DNA of 64,000 nucleotides from Acidaminobacter hydrogenoformans DSM 2784 (lineage in GTDB: Bacteria; Bacillota; Clostridia; Peptostreptococcales; Acidaminobacteraceae). Shown in pieces: positions 7,773 through 17,004 of the stretch. The notes under the pieces were generated by a model. The model had not been told where the DNA came from and made no database searches. It saw nothing but the letters and a program-made list of their open reading frames with translations. Made by a program: the position numbers and the translations under genes. The DNA lies in NCBI RefSeq assembly GCF_900103005.1, contig NZ_FMWL01000004.1, positions 1-64,000 on the forward strand, in the 5' to 3' direction. The stretch's first letter is position 1; each line of letters opens with the position of its first letter.

Positions 7773-10085
7773 TTATAACAAAACAACATCGCCGGTGTAA
7801 CCATTGACGGCGACTTGAACGCCGTCCTCAATGCGGCAAGCTCCCGCGACGGATACAACAGCAGGAATGCGGTATTCCCGGGCGACGATTGAACTATGGG
7901 ACAGCATGCCGCCTGATTCTGAAATGACAGCCCCCGCTTTAGCAAACAGTGGCGTCCATCCAACATCCGAAAACGGAATGATCAATACATCTCCATCCTG
8001 AACTTTTTCAAATTCGTTAATGCCTTGAATCACCCTTGCCGGACCTGAGTAAGCACCAAGAGAGGTGGGAATACCCCGTAAAGAATCCTGTACATAAACC
8101 ATTACTGGTGGCTGCTCAGATCCCAAGATCATCTCTGGTAAAACAGCACTGCGGTATAACGCCATAGCCCTTTGCCGCGATGAAACCAAGTCCTGCTGTG
8201 GTGCTGACTGCTGGTTCTCAAAAAGCTTTATGAGCTCATCCCAATGCAGATAGTAGATGTCTTCCCGATCATCAATGACGCCCCCGGCGACCAACTGTTC
8301 AGCAATGTTGATAAAACAAGTTCTAAATTGGCCATATCCAAAGGTATACAGGGAACTGATTTCTTCACGGCTAACAGCAAATCGACTTGTACGCCGGTAA
8401 ATGATGCCTGTCATAATCCGTTGCATCCAAGGAATCTTCAGATCTTTGAAACGCAAAGATGGATGTCCGTTTTTTACCGCCTGCTGTGGTCTTGCAATCA
8501 TGCGCCGGATCAGTTCAGGCGTTTCTCGCCATGGAACACTGGAACAGTCGTTCCCGCTGTCGCTGAAATGTCCAAAAACTTCCAAAAACTTGTCAATATC
8601 CTGCTTCAAACGCGCCTCTTGTTCATCAGACAATGGATAGGCGCCATCCGGATCGCTTACCACATTTTCAAAATAACACGCGTGCAGCGCTTGTAAGGTA
8701 TATTGAGGATTATATTTTGAGGCAGCTTCCCTGCTCCCCTCAAGCTCCAGCATGCGAACATCATAACCATACTGCTTCAAAAGGGCAGCCAGCAATTGAT
8801 AGTGCATCATGGCCAATAAGGGGATAATTATATTATAGTAAGCCACTTCCTGTGTCTCATCAAAAATCAACGAAGCCTTTTGCAGCCAGTCTTCCGGTTT
8901 CAGGTCCGCCTTCATACTTGCGATCAGGTTATCGTAGGCAACTTTTTTGTTTTTAACTAAGCGTTGGAGACGGTGGTGAATCCCAATAAAACTTAATGCA
9001 AATACAAATAGTCGTGGTAATCGCGGGATTATTCCGAAACCGGGATGCATATGGGGTTTTTCCGGTCCATCTTTCTCCAATCCAAATAATAATTCCAGAG
9101 CCTCGCCCGGCAAGCCCAAACGCTCGAACACACGTGCAAAAATGCCCATATTGAAGTAGGCTCGGTTGTAAAAATAACCCGTTAGGCTATCAGGGTCCCA
9201 TGAAGGGTTTCCTGTAAGTCGAGTTAAAATATTGACCCAAGTTGGATTAATCAATCGAGTATTAACGGACCATACCAGAGGTTTGATAATCCCTGGCAAC
9301 ATTTCACGTGCAATTCGGTTGGAATAGACCGGAATATCCAGTCTTGTAATTGGGCGAACTTGAAGGAAATAAAGCTTTTCACCATCCCATGCCCATTCCA
9401 GATCCGCTGGACGCTTATACTTTCTGGCAATAGAGGTGGCTTGTTCGACAATGTCTCTTGCCAGCGATTCGCTCATTTCACTCTCTTCAGGCTTCTGAGT
9501 CCATTTGCCCCACTTGCTTACCCAACGGTCCGGATCCCGACGCTCCTGAATTTGTGATTCACCCAGACCAGCACCCGCTTCAATAATCGTATCAGACAAA
9601 CTCGTTACAGGATTTTTAGTGAAAACCACCCCAGAAAACTGAGCTTGTACCATTTCTTGGATGATGACGGCCATACGTGGAACTTTACCCTCAGACATAA
9701 TGCAATTCCAATATGCCTTAAACTCTGGGGACTCCAGGGATGCCCAAACATTAACAACAGAATTAAGAATATTTTCAATTCCCTGTACTTGGAGAAAGCT
9801 TTTGAATAGCCCTGCACAAGAAAAATCACCTGAATCTTCTACAGAGGCAGAAGAACGCACCGCATAAAATTTGTTTGGATCAATCCGTTTGAGCAGTTCT
9901 TTGCGAAGGGTCATCAGTGTAACATGACTGTCTTTTTTATGATCCTCGCAGGCCGTCCATATGATGACCCAGCTATTTGGAACCGCCCTTCCTTGACGCA
10001 CTAAAAAATGAATATTCACTGCCTTGCTGCCTGCATAAGGGTGCAGCCTTCTACTGGAAAGCGAGTAAATGTAATGTCTGGCCAT
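7773..10085 (-). CDS. PEP/pyruvate-binding, PEP-utilising phosphotransferase
   Basis: A 770-residue protein with an N-terminal ATP-grasp domain of the PEP synthase/PPDK type (FYAVRSSASVEDS, GVVFTKNPV, LEWAWDGEKLYFLQVRPI), a long central region, and a C-terminal swivelling phosphohistidine domain (SGGMLSHSSIVAREYRIPAVV, catalytic His about 730). The C-terminal PEP/pyruvate barrel of true PEP synthase is absent. This resembles rifampicin phosphotransferase and related phosphotransferases of unknown substrate. It pairs with the PlsY-like gene, so a lipid or small-molecule phosphorylation role is possible but only inferred. Confidence 0.85.
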   Translation of the reverse strand: MARHYIYSLSSRRLHPYAGSKAVNIHFLVRQGRAVPNSWVIIWTACEDHKKDSHVTLMTLRKELLKRIDPNKFYAVRSSASVEDSGDFSCAGLFKSFLQVQGIENILNSVVNVWASLESPEFKAYWNCIMSEGKVPRMAVIIQEMVQAQFSGVVFTKNPVTSLSDTIIEAGAGLGESQIQERRDPDRWVSKWGKWTQKPEESEMSESLARDIVEQATSIARKYKRPADLEWAWDGEKLYFLQVRPITRLDIPVYSNRIAREMLPGIIKPLVWSVNTRLINPTWVNILTRLTGNPSWDPDSLTGYFYNRAYFNMGIFARVFERLGLPGEALELLFGLEKDGPEKPHMHPGFGIIPRLPRLFVFALSFIGIHHRLQRLVKNKKVAYDNLIASMKADLKPEDWLQKASLIFDETQEVAYYNIIIPLLAMMHYQLLAALLKQYGYDVRMLELEGSREAASKYNPQYTLQALHACYFENVVSDPDGAYPLSDEQEARLKQDIDKFLEVFGHFSDSGNDCSSVPWRETPELIRRMIARPQQAVKNGHPSLRFKDLKIPWMQRIMTGIIYRRTSRFAVSREEISSLYTFGYGQFRTCFINIAEQLVAGGVIDDREDIYYLHWDELIKLFENQQSAPQQDLVSSRQRAMALYRSAVLPEMILGSEQPPVMVYVQDSLRGIPTSLGAYSGPARVIQGINEFEKVQDGDVLIIPFSDVGWTPLFAKAGAVISESGGMLSHSSIVAREYRIPAVVSVAGACRIEDGVQVAVNGYTGDVVLL

Positions 10086-10229
10086 TTAAATCACACCTTT
10101 CAGGCATCTCGATTCATTTTTTTCTCGTCAACAAGACATTCATTATGAATTATAAAGCAATTGCGAATAATGCAATTTGCCGGAATCTCATATAAATATT
10201 ACCCCTTTGCTGCACCCAACCCTCAAGAA

Positions 10230-10437
10230 TATTGAGTTTCCTGATGCGGGCCCGTACCGTGCCCGTACCTGGTACGATTTTTGGAACGCTAACGTAAAAC
10301 TAATTTGTAAAGTCTGCAATCACACGATCTCAGCAAAAACAACTTCATCATCTTCACTCAGCGTGACAGGTACAGATCAAAGAAGATGATGGGTGGGGAA
10401 TGGGAACCATCGGCAAAGTCTTGGCTCTACTTATTAT
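10230..10437 (+). repeat. Composite intergenic repeat, copy a
   Basis: The stretch from GCCCGTACCTGG through AACGCTAACGTAAAAC, AAAGTCTGCAATC, ACTTCATCATCTTC and GGTACAGATCAAAG matches 14566-14665 and, more loosely, 16540-16655. It runs into GGGAACCATCGGCAAAGTCT, the block also found at 6930, 14775 and 20660. It fills the gap before the Fe-S protein gene. No gene is seen between 10086 and 10497. Confidence 0.75.
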
Positions 10438-10497
10438 GGTTTCAAGGCGTACCAAAACAACCTGGGCTAAAAATTAAACGCATTGAAGGAGGCAATC

Positions 10498-11751
10498 ATG
10501 GGCCATCTCACTGCAAAAAACGGCTATGAAAATCTTGTCGCGCGGTTAAATAAATTTCCACAGGGGGCACCGCCTTCAGAAACCCTGTACAAAATTTTGG
10601 GCATTTTGTTGGATGAAAGGGAAGCGGAGCTGATTTCAAAGCTGCCCATTCGCGCATTTACCGCGGACACTGCAGCGAAGCGCTGGGCAATGTCTGCCCA
10701 TGAAGCCGCTGAAATCCTGGACAGCCTGGCAAGGCGGGCACTGCTGGTGGACATCCTTAAAGGGGAGACCACCTATTATATCTTACCGCCGCCTATGGCA
10801 GGCTTCATTGAATTTTCCATGATGAGGATCCGGGAGGACATTGATCAGCACAGTCTTGGGCAATTGCTCTACCAATACATGAACATTGAAGAGGATTTTA
10901 TCAGAGCGCTGTTTTTTGATACAGACACAAAAATTGTCAGGGCCTTTGTCAATGAGCCTGCGCTTTCTCAACCGGAGATGCTCGAAATTATGGATTATGA
11001 GCGCGCCACGGAGGTCATCAAAGGTGCGGCGCACATTGGCGTGGGGGTCTGTTATTGCCGCCACAAGATGGCTCATGTGGGGAAGCAGTGCGACGCACCT
11101 ATGGAGATCTGCATGACCTTTGGCAACGTGGCAGATTCGCTGATTCGATCAGGGTATGCGAAGCGCATTACGTCAGAGGAATGTCTGGTTCTGTTGAATC
11201 AGGCGTATGCCCACAATCTGGTTCAGGTCGGGGAAAATGTTCAAAATGAGGTGGCGTTTATTTGCAACTGCTGTGGCTGTTGCTGTGAAGCACTGCTGGC
11301 GGCAAAGAAATTTGGCACAACACTGACGATTGCCACCACAAATTATCTGCCACAAATCAGCCATGAAAACTGTACGCGCTGCGGAAAATGTGTTCGGGTG
11401 TGCCCTGTTGACGCGTTGGACTGGGACCGGGAGAAAAGTCCGGAGCGCTTGCGTTTGAAAGAAGAAATGTGTCTGGGATGCGGCGTTTGTGTGCGGAATT
11501 GTCATTTTGGAGCGCTTGAGCTTATAAGGCGGGAACGCAGGGTGATGACACCGGTCAATACAGTGCACCATGTAGTGCTCGCGGCCATTGACAAAGGCAT
11601 GCTGCCAAATTTGATTTTTGACAATGATGCCCTTGCCTCACACCGCGTGCTGGCTTCAATTTTGTCTGCCATTTTAACCATGCCGCCCGCAAAACAGCTG
11701 CTGGCCAATGAACAGATCCGGTCAAAGTATTTGGCGAAGTTGATTAAATAG
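10498..11751 (+). CDS. 4Fe-4S ferredoxin-domain protein with winged-helix-like N-terminus
   Basis: A 417-residue iron-sulfur protein. The N-terminal 100 residues look like a helical DNA-binding or winged-helix domain (AKRWAMSAHEAAEILDSLARRALL). The centre has CYCRHKMAHVGKQC and a dense CNCCGCCCEAL motif. The C-terminal part has two 4Fe-4S motifs, CTRCGKCVRVCPV and CLGCGVCVRNCH. Similar proteins occur in strict anaerobes, but their partner is unknown to me. The ATG at 10498 follows GAAGGAGG. It may be a redox sensor or electron carrier; this is inference. Confidence 0.8.
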   Translation: MGHLTAKNGYENLVARLNKFPQGAPPSETLYKILGILLDEREAELISKLPIRAFTADTAAKRWAMSAHEAAEILDSLARRALLVDILKGETTYYILPPPMAGFIEFSMMRIREDIDQHSLGQLLYQYMNIEEDFIRALFFDTDTKIVRAFVNEPALSQPEMLEIMDYERATEVIKGAAHIGVGVCYCRHKMAHVGKQCDAPMEICMTFGNVADSLIRSGYAKRITSEECLVLLNQAYAHNLVQVGENVQNEVAFICNCCGCCCEALLAAKKFGTTLTIATTNYLPQISHENCTRCGKCVRVCPVDALDWDREKSPERLRLKEEMCLGCGVCVRNCHFGALELIRRERRVMTPVNTVHHVVLAAIDKGMLPNLIFDNDALASHRVLASILSAILTMPPAKQLLANEQIRSKYLAKLIK

Positions 11752-11867
11752 CCGCGCTGAGATTTGCTGGTATTTAAGCGGGTGGGGTGGGAATTCTTTT
11801 TCGCATCTTCTTATCAAGTGTCAGGCACCGAATAAGGAAGTACTGGTAACACTTTCGAAAGGTAAGT

Positions 11868-13775
11868 TCAAAACTTCATTGGCAAAAATGAAAGGTAGTC
11901 TTGAAGGTCACCGTCGGCAATAAAGCACTCAATGATCTGGCGGCCAAGGGGGTTGAGGTCTGGCATCAGGAATTTCTCAAGCTCCTTCTTGAAGAAATCC
12001 GTCAGGAGGGCGGCGCCAAAGTCGTAGCCCTCTTCGCCGACTTCCGGCTGGCGGTCGACTTCCAGGAGCTCCCTTGGGATATAGGCGCCGTCGACCTTGA
12101 CACTGGTGAGGGCATAGCCCAGCAGAATGCAGCGGGCGGGCTGCAGCTGGCCGGGGCCAAACTTGGCAGTCCCTCTGCGCGCCAGATATTCCCGTGCGAT
12201 CCACTGGGGCATAAAGTTGACTTTATAGGCACCTATGTGCTGGTTTGGCACCAGGATGTAACGGGTGCTGGAGGCTTCCCTAAACTGCTGAAGGAGGAGA
12301 TTCGCCTGATCCACCTGCTTGCCGGGGGAGAATGGCCAGTAGGAGCCTACGCCTTCGCTGCTGAGACCTTTGGTATCTGTGATGCTGGGATTGTTATAGC
12401 CCCGTGGCGCTACCAGCTGCCATAGCCAGGCCAAGGCTGGGGGCAGGACGTGGAACAGGCCAAGGATTCCATAGGTTGGGTTTTCTCTGGTACAAGGTGG
12501 CATCCTGACACCAAAGCTTCGCAGGTCAATTTCCACCGCGTCGTCCACAATGTTGGGCACAAAGCGCCGCGGGAGGATGACCCTTGGGTTCGGGCAAGGC
12601 TTGCCGGGGGCGTCCAGGGTGTGCTCCCAGAGCAGGCAAGTGGCGTCCGGCACGGTGCTGTAATTGAAGAAGATCAGCGGCTCTGGCGGATGGATGGTCA
12701 GGGCTTCGAGATATGGGTCGGTACCGTAATGTTTGATGTGATCCGTATGAATAAACCAGCCTTCCTCTGCGTCCTTCACCAGAAGTTTGTGATTGCCGTT
12801 TTGAAATCTTGGATGGCACAGCGCCATGTCGTCGGTCACCGGCCGCAGCTCGCAGGTTTCCTTGATGTCGTGGTAGAGACGTTCTGAGGTTACCAGGTTT
12901 TCGCCGAGAAGGATGCGTCCGTCCAGTTCTCTATGAATCTGCTCTGTCATCTCGCTCTTTCCGCCGCCGCTGGCGCCCTCGTGCATAATGGTCAGCACAT
13001 TGTCGTAAGGTGTGATGACCACGACGGTGGAGCCATGGGCGGTGACCCAGCCTTCCTCCTCGCCAATCTTGATGAGCACACCATAGACGCCTTTTTTGGC
13101 GCTCGGTCCCGGGTATAGGTTGTAGGAAAAGAGCTCATAGACGTCTTCCAAACGATTGTGTACCACCATTTGCTTGCCTTCAAAGTGAGTGTGGCGAAAG
13201 GTTGGGGCCAAATAGATGATGGCTTTTGGCTTGTAGCCCTGTTTAAGCTGATGCCCTGGAATAAAGCCCTGGATGTCCGCGAGGGCTGCGGCGAAGAAGC
13301 CCGCGTTTTTAGGCCCAACCAAGAGCGCCGGGTAACCAAACTCCGGACCGCCGGCCATGAAGGGCATGACAATCAGTTCCTGTTCTGCAATCCAGTCGAA
13401 GCTGCTGGCTCTGAGGGCCTCAAAGTCGTTGCCGTAGCGGTCGCAGTAGGTTTGTTTGTCTGTACCTTTTTCATCCGCGATCACCATGCAGTCGGGGTCC
13501 CGGCGCCTTAAATAGGGCTCCATGTAATTAGTGACAAGTCCGTTGCGGCATTTTGCGACCGTGGCTTCCACAATGTGGCCTTTGCCGGGTATGTTGTAGG
13601 CGACTTCCAGGAAGTTGGGGTTGTGGGCTTGGTCCCGTTCCTGCTCCCCATCAGATATCCCCATAGCCAGGTTTAAAAGCGCCTCCCGGCTTTCTGGCAC
13701 GGTGATGCCCTTACAATCCGTTAGAAGCTTTGTTAAGACCTCCGGTACTATCATGCGCGTAATGATGCTTTCCAT
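11868..13775 (-). CDS. DUF4914 family protein (PEP-carboxykinase-like)
   Basis: A 635-residue protein that I assign to DUF4914, a family distantly related to ATP/GTP-binding PEP carboxykinases. A P-loop-like HEGASGGGKSEMTEQ lies near residue 270, as in PEP carboxykinase, with conserved YWPFSPGKQVDQAN further on. The reaction is unknown. The ATG at 13775 follows AAAGGGGGC; the longer frame would run through the promoter. A sigma-A promoter lies upstream. A shrunken remnant of this gene is at 20290-20430. Confidence 0.8.
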   Translation of the reverse strand: MESIITRMIVPEVLTKLLTDCKGITVPESREALLNLAMGISDGEQERDQAHNPNFLEVAYNIPGKGHIVEATVAKCRNGLVTNYMEPYLRRRDPDCMVIADEKGTDKQTYCDRYGNDFEALRASSFDWIAEQELIVMPFMAGGPEFGYPALLVGPKNAGFFAAALADIQGFIPGHQLKQGYKPKAIIYLAPTFRHTHFEGKQMVVHNRLEDVYELFSYNLYPGPSAKKGVYGVLIKIGEEEGWVTAHGSTVVVITPYDNVLTIMHEGASGGGKSEMTEQIHRELDGRILLGENLVTSERLYHDIKETCELRPVTDDMALCHPRFQNGNHKLLVKDAEEGWFIHTDHIKHYGTDPYLEALTIHPPEPLIFFNYSTVPDATCLLWEHTLDAPGKPCPNPRVILPRRFVPNIVDDAVEIDLRSFGVRMPPCTRENPTYGILGLFHVLPPALAWLWQLVAPRGYNNPSITDTKGLSSEGVGSYWPFSPGKQVDQANLLLQQFREASSTRYILVPNQHIGAYKVNFMPQWIAREYLARRGTAKFGPGQLQPARCILLGYALTSVKVDGAYIPRELLEVDRQPEVGEEGYDFGAALLTDFFKKELEKFLMPDLNPLGRQIIECFIADGDLQDYLSFLPMKF

Positions 13776-13814
13776 GAGCTGCGCCCCCTTTCTAAATGCA
13801 GATGGGTTCGAAGG

Positions 13815-13858
13815 TTGTCGTATTGAGCGGGTATAGTATAATGAGGTAGTGCTGTCAA
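13815..13858. promoter_or_regulatory. Divergent, overlapping promoters
   Basis: Plus strand: TTGTCG (13815-13820), 16 bases, TATAAT (13837-13842), reading toward the 14088 gene. Minus strand: TTGACA (13858-13853), 17 bases, TATACC (13835-13830), reading toward DUF4914. The plus-strand boxes and spacing are identical in both duplicated copies (20425 and 24368) although the spacer has changed, which supports a real promoter. The overlap means the two genes may compete for polymerase. Confidence 0.7.
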
Positions 13859-13859
13859 G

Positions 13860-14040
13860 AACAATGGCGCTGTAAATTGCAGAGGGTGGATATAAGACCA
13901 CAAGCTTTGAATATTTATACCCCGTAGGACCAGAGAAGTTTCAATTTTTGGTGGGGGACTGGGCCGGCTTGAGCATTGCCGGACGATAGAACGAGAAAGT
14001 AACTTTTGGGCGGGTGGGTGATAGGGTGACCATCGGCAGA
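13860..14040 (+). repeat. Leader region with REP-like block and motif
   Basis: From the shared TGCAGAGGGTGGATATA to TTTATACCC, then TTTTTGGTGGGGGACTGGGC, then GGGTGACCATCGGCAG. The first half recurs at 20465-20580 and 24425-24500; the second half matches 6054-6150. It forms the transcribed leader of the 14088 gene. Confidence 0.7.
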
Positions 14041-14087
14041 AAACCTCTTGAGTTTTAATAGTTAGATAAAGTGAGGAACGCAGGATC

Positions 14088-14582
14088 ATGAATCGAGTGG
14101 AATTAAAGAAAAAGCTGCACGTCGTGATGGGGCAGCTGCTGGCTGAAAAGAACCACATCAGTCCTCTGGACGTCTTGCTGCAATTGGGGATTGTGTCGGC
14201 AAAGGACTGTGAGGACTGGCGGTTCGGGCGCGTGCCTTATCTTGAGAAGGTGTGCAAAATGAATCTGAGTGCTCTGTCTTTTCTTATGTCGGAGATCAAG
14301 GCTTATGCGCGCAGCGCGGGGCTCAAGGCTTCACCTTCGGTGTACATAAAATGGGGCGGAAAAGGTAAAAAGATGCCACTGCGGTTCAGTAAGAGTGGGA
14401 ATCCAAAGGTCGAGGCGGCTTATGCGACGCATTATGTCAGGGAAAAAGAAGTGAAAGAAGTGAAAGCAGTGAAGGAAGTGAAGGCAGTGAAAGCTGAGAC
14501 GGCTAAGGGTAAGCCCTTGGCACCTATGAGTGTGGCCTGTACCTGGAACAATTTTCTGGAAAATTACGTAAAACTAATTTGA
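14088..14582 (+). CDS. Small conserved protein of unknown function with Lys/Glu-rich tail
   Basis: A 164-residue protein starting MNRVELKKKLHVVMG. Residues 1-120 look conserved and globular (ISPLDVLLQLG, EDWRFGRVPYLEKVCKMNL, PLRFSKSGNP, AYATHYV) and match a family of uncharacterised clostridial proteins that I recall only as hypothetical. Residues 120-145 are a simple EVKAVK-type repeat. The last ten residues and the stop are read from the intergenic repeat that starts near 14562, so the C-terminus was probably altered by repeat insertion. Remnants lie at 20590 and 24517. Confidence 0.7.
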   Translation: MNRVELKKKLHVVMGQLLAEKNHISPLDVLLQLGIVSAKDCEDWRFGRVPYLEKVCKMNLSALSFLMSEIKAYARSAGLKASPSVYIKWGGKGKKMPLRFSKSGNPKVEAAYATHYVREKEVKEVKAVKEVKAVKAETAKGKPLAPMSVACTWNNFLENYVKLI

Positions 14583-14860
14583 AAAGTCTGAAATCAAAAG
14601 ATCTCAGCAAAAACAACTTCATCATCTTCGCTCAGCGTGACAGGTACAGATCAAAGAAAATGATGAAGTTGTTTTACAATTCAACCTTAATCCATTGTCG
14701 TACGCCATCAGATCATGGGTTAAAAAAGAGACGCGACTTCCATAATTTTGATATACTAATGGAGAGTGAGGAATGAGAACCATCGGCAGAGTCTTGGCGC
14801 TGGCTTATCATAGAAGGAAAGGCCTGCCGTTAGAGAGATGCTTGGGGGTTTGAGAAGGGG
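14562..14860 (+). repeat. Composite intergenic repeat, copy b (longest)
   Basis: Contains in order the ACGTAAAACTAATTTG block, ATCTCAGCAAAAACAACTTC, GTGACAGGTACAGATCAAAG, the TTTTACAATTCAACC block of position 1, a CATGGGTT arm, GACTTCCATAATTTTG, and the GAACCATCGGCAGAGTCTTG block. It is the best template for the other copies. Inside it, AACTTCATCATCTTC and GATGAAGTTGTTTT form a long inverted repeat. From 14861 to 15270 I see no gene that I can support. Confidence 0.7.
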
Positions 14861-15287
14861 AATCTTCAGGATAAGGTTTTGATATGTTTCCGAATTATGT
14901 GCGCGTTGAGACGTGCGTGTTTGACATAAAAAGCCAAGTCGTCGGCGCATAGCGGAAATAATTGCTGAGTTTCTCTGCTGACGACCATAAGACAAAGTTA
15001 CGCATTGCTTGAAAACCTGCAGACTGATATAATTTTATCGTTGATTGGAAGCTGTTTGGAACGCGTACTGCGAAGATTTGTTCCTGGTTTACAAACTTTC
15101 GCGGGAAAACAACATTATCTTGAGCCAGTCTTGGAAAAGTGAATAAAGAAATTACCGGCAGTTCAGCAGGACAAAACATCGTCTCCGGTTTAATCTCTAC
15201 ATGCTGAGCGTTGGTACCAGATTGCGGTCGCCGTGACATTGTTCCCTTAATCAGACCTCGAAAGTCATGATCTGTGGAGGTTTTCAT

Positions 15288-16319
15288 ATGTGGATAATAA
15301 ATGGGTATAAAAAAATAGCCGAACGTGGGAATGGGCTTCTTTTCAAGATACCGAGGATTGAGAGTCTGTCTTATAGGCCGCTGGAGATTGCCGATTTCAG
15401 CGGATACAACCAGCCCTACCATCCCTCGGTACTTTTTTTTGAGGAGGGTTTCTGCGGCTACAGGTACTGGATGGTCCAGACGCCGTGTCCGATCGATGGG
15501 CTCCCTTATCGGGACAGGTGGGAGTGCCCCTGCATCTATTATTCGGAGGACGGCATCCGCTGGGTCACCGATCCCGGGGTAAACCCCATCGACGATCTGA
15601 ATCCTGGTGAGATTGATAATGGAGATTTTTTTTCAGATCCCCATCTGGTCTACCGGAAAGATACCCATATGCTGGAGTGCTGGTACCGGATAACCCATAT
15701 GAACCACAATGATTCGCAGGAACAGCATCAGTATCCGACTTGGATCATCAGGAAAAAAAGCAAAGACGGCCTGCATTGGGGGGAAAGGGAGGTCCTTATC
15801 GATCTCCAGAATCCGAAAAGCCTCGATGTCATGGTGAGGAGTCCGGCAGTTCTATGGGACGACAACAAAAAAATATACCGCATGTGGTATGTGGATTCGC
15901 TGCCATCACTCAGTGGCCGGAAAATCATGTATGCGGAGAGCAGAGACGGCATGACGTGGTCAGGCAAGGCGGCGATTTGCATGGATCGAGATATCGAACC
16001 ATGGCACATCGACGTCAGTTTGTTTGATGGAAGGCATCACATGATAAATTACACCTTATCTGGAAAGCAAGGGCTCCATTATTATGAGAGCGATGACGGG
16101 ATCCGTTTCCGCTATGTCAAGGAGCTTCTGAGGCCAAGCCCGCTCATGTTCAATCGGTTTTTCAGAGCCGGTCTATACAGAAGCTGCTCGGTCAAGGCCC
16201 ACGACGGTATGCGCGTCTATTTCAGCGCAAACGACGGCCGGAAAACATATCTTGGCCTGCTCGCGGGTGATGATTTGAAGAACATGAAGGTGATGAGTAT
16301 AAATTGTAACAGTCTATAA
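15288..16319 (+). CDS. Five-bladed beta-propeller glycosidase-like protein
   Basis: A 343-residue protein with repeated WY-rich blades typical of GH43/GH130-like propellers: PYHPSVLFF, RYWMVQTP, CIYYSEDGIRW, NGDFFSDPHLVY, SKDGLHWGE, RSPAVLWDD, YRMWYVDS, AESRDGMTWSG, YYESDDGIRFR, GLYRSC. There is no signal peptide, so it is likely cytoplasmic. It may act on or bind carbohydrate; the exact activity is not evident. The ATG at 15288 follows GGAGG. It is flanked on both sides by repeat-rich DNA and looks like a single-gene cargo unit. Confidence 0.7.
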   Translation: MWIINGYKKIAERGNGLLFKIPRIESLSYRPLEIADFSGYNQPYHPSVLFFEEGFCGYRYWMVQTPCPIDGLPYRDRWECPCIYYSEDGIRWVTDPGVNPIDDLNPGEIDNGDFFSDPHLVYRKDTHMLECWYRITHMNHNDSQEQHQYPTWIIRKKSKDGLHWGEREVLIDLQNPKSLDVMVRSPAVLWDDNKKIYRMWYVDSLPSLSGRKIMYAESRDGMTWSGKAAICMDRDIEPWHIDVSLFDGRHHMINYTLSGKQGLHYYESDDGIRFRYVKELLRPSPLMFNRFFRAGLYRSCSVKAHDGMRVYFSANDGRKTYLGLLAGDDLKNMKVMSINCNSL

Positions 16320-16321
16320 CC

Positions 16322-16796
16322 TGGGAACGGGGAAAAGTACTTAGTTGCTTGAGCTGTTGAATGCGTATAAGGTTGAGCGGCCCGTACCTGGGAAAGCTCC
16401 GAAAAACTAAATTTTTGATCGAAAAGGCAAAATTTAGATCGCTATAATCGTTGGAAATTCTATGTTCTAAATTTGCTAAAATTTCCTGTTTCAAAAAATG
16501 ATGACTTTTTCGGAGGTTTCCCAGGAACAATTTTCGGAACGCTAACGTTAAAAAAATTGAAAAGTCTGCAATCCCTTAGTCCTGACAAAAAGAACTTCAT
16601 CAACTTCGTTCGCGGGGGCGATAGGCATCAGCCGCAGGTACAGATCGTGAAATTGATACAAAATAAATTGTTTGATAACGGTGTTCATCCAGATCTCATT
16701 ATTTATATAAAATTTGAAAGTATGAAGCATATTGAGTTAAGCATGTTTATTTAGGAAAATTTATTTTAGGTTTAGATGTGACAGTACCTGTTGTCA
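16322..16796 (+). repeat. Composite intergenic repeat, copy c, decayed
   Basis: Holds GCGGCCCGTACCTGG and, after about 160 bases, TTTTCGGAACGCTAACGTT, AAAAGTCTGCAATC, AACTTCATCAACTTCG and GGTACAGATC in the same order as copies a and b, with more changes. No gene is visible here. Nothing recognisable is seen in the AT-rich part from 16660 to 16796. Confidence 0.6.
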
Positions 16797-16985
16797 CTTG
16801 ATTGGGGATGGATGACCATCGGCAAATATCTTTGATCTTTGATTTTGACACCCCGAGTTTTAGCAACGGAAGACGCTGAGAAAGCCATGAATAAACTGCT
16901 TTTTGAAGGAAAAATTATTTCTGTTCAGCCTCGCATACGGCTAACAAGATCTTCTGACCAGTTTCACATACTTACCTAGCACTTC
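16797..16985 (+). pseudogene. 5' fragment of the 486-1112 gene with its leader
   Basis: The leader (GACCATCGGCAAATATC at 16814) and the first 90 bases of the gene, from ATGAATAAACTGC at 16890, are recognisable. The match ends near TTACCTAG, and a base loss in GACCAGTTTCACAT shifts the frame. Unrelated sequence follows. It is the third copy of the same leader-gene unit. Confidence 0.75.
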
Positions 16986-17004
16986 AGGAGGATGAGGACA
17001 AGAT

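Noticed and set aside
13100-13775. The DUF4914 gene as true PEP carboxykinase
   Set aside because: A P-loop-like segment is shared, but the PEP carboxykinase substrate and metal motifs were not recognised and the rest fits DUF4914.
14895-15422. Minus-strand frame of 175 codons
   Set aside because: Overlaps the start of the beta-propeller gene and shows no family resemblance; the part over 14900-15240 might be a remnant but I could not support it.
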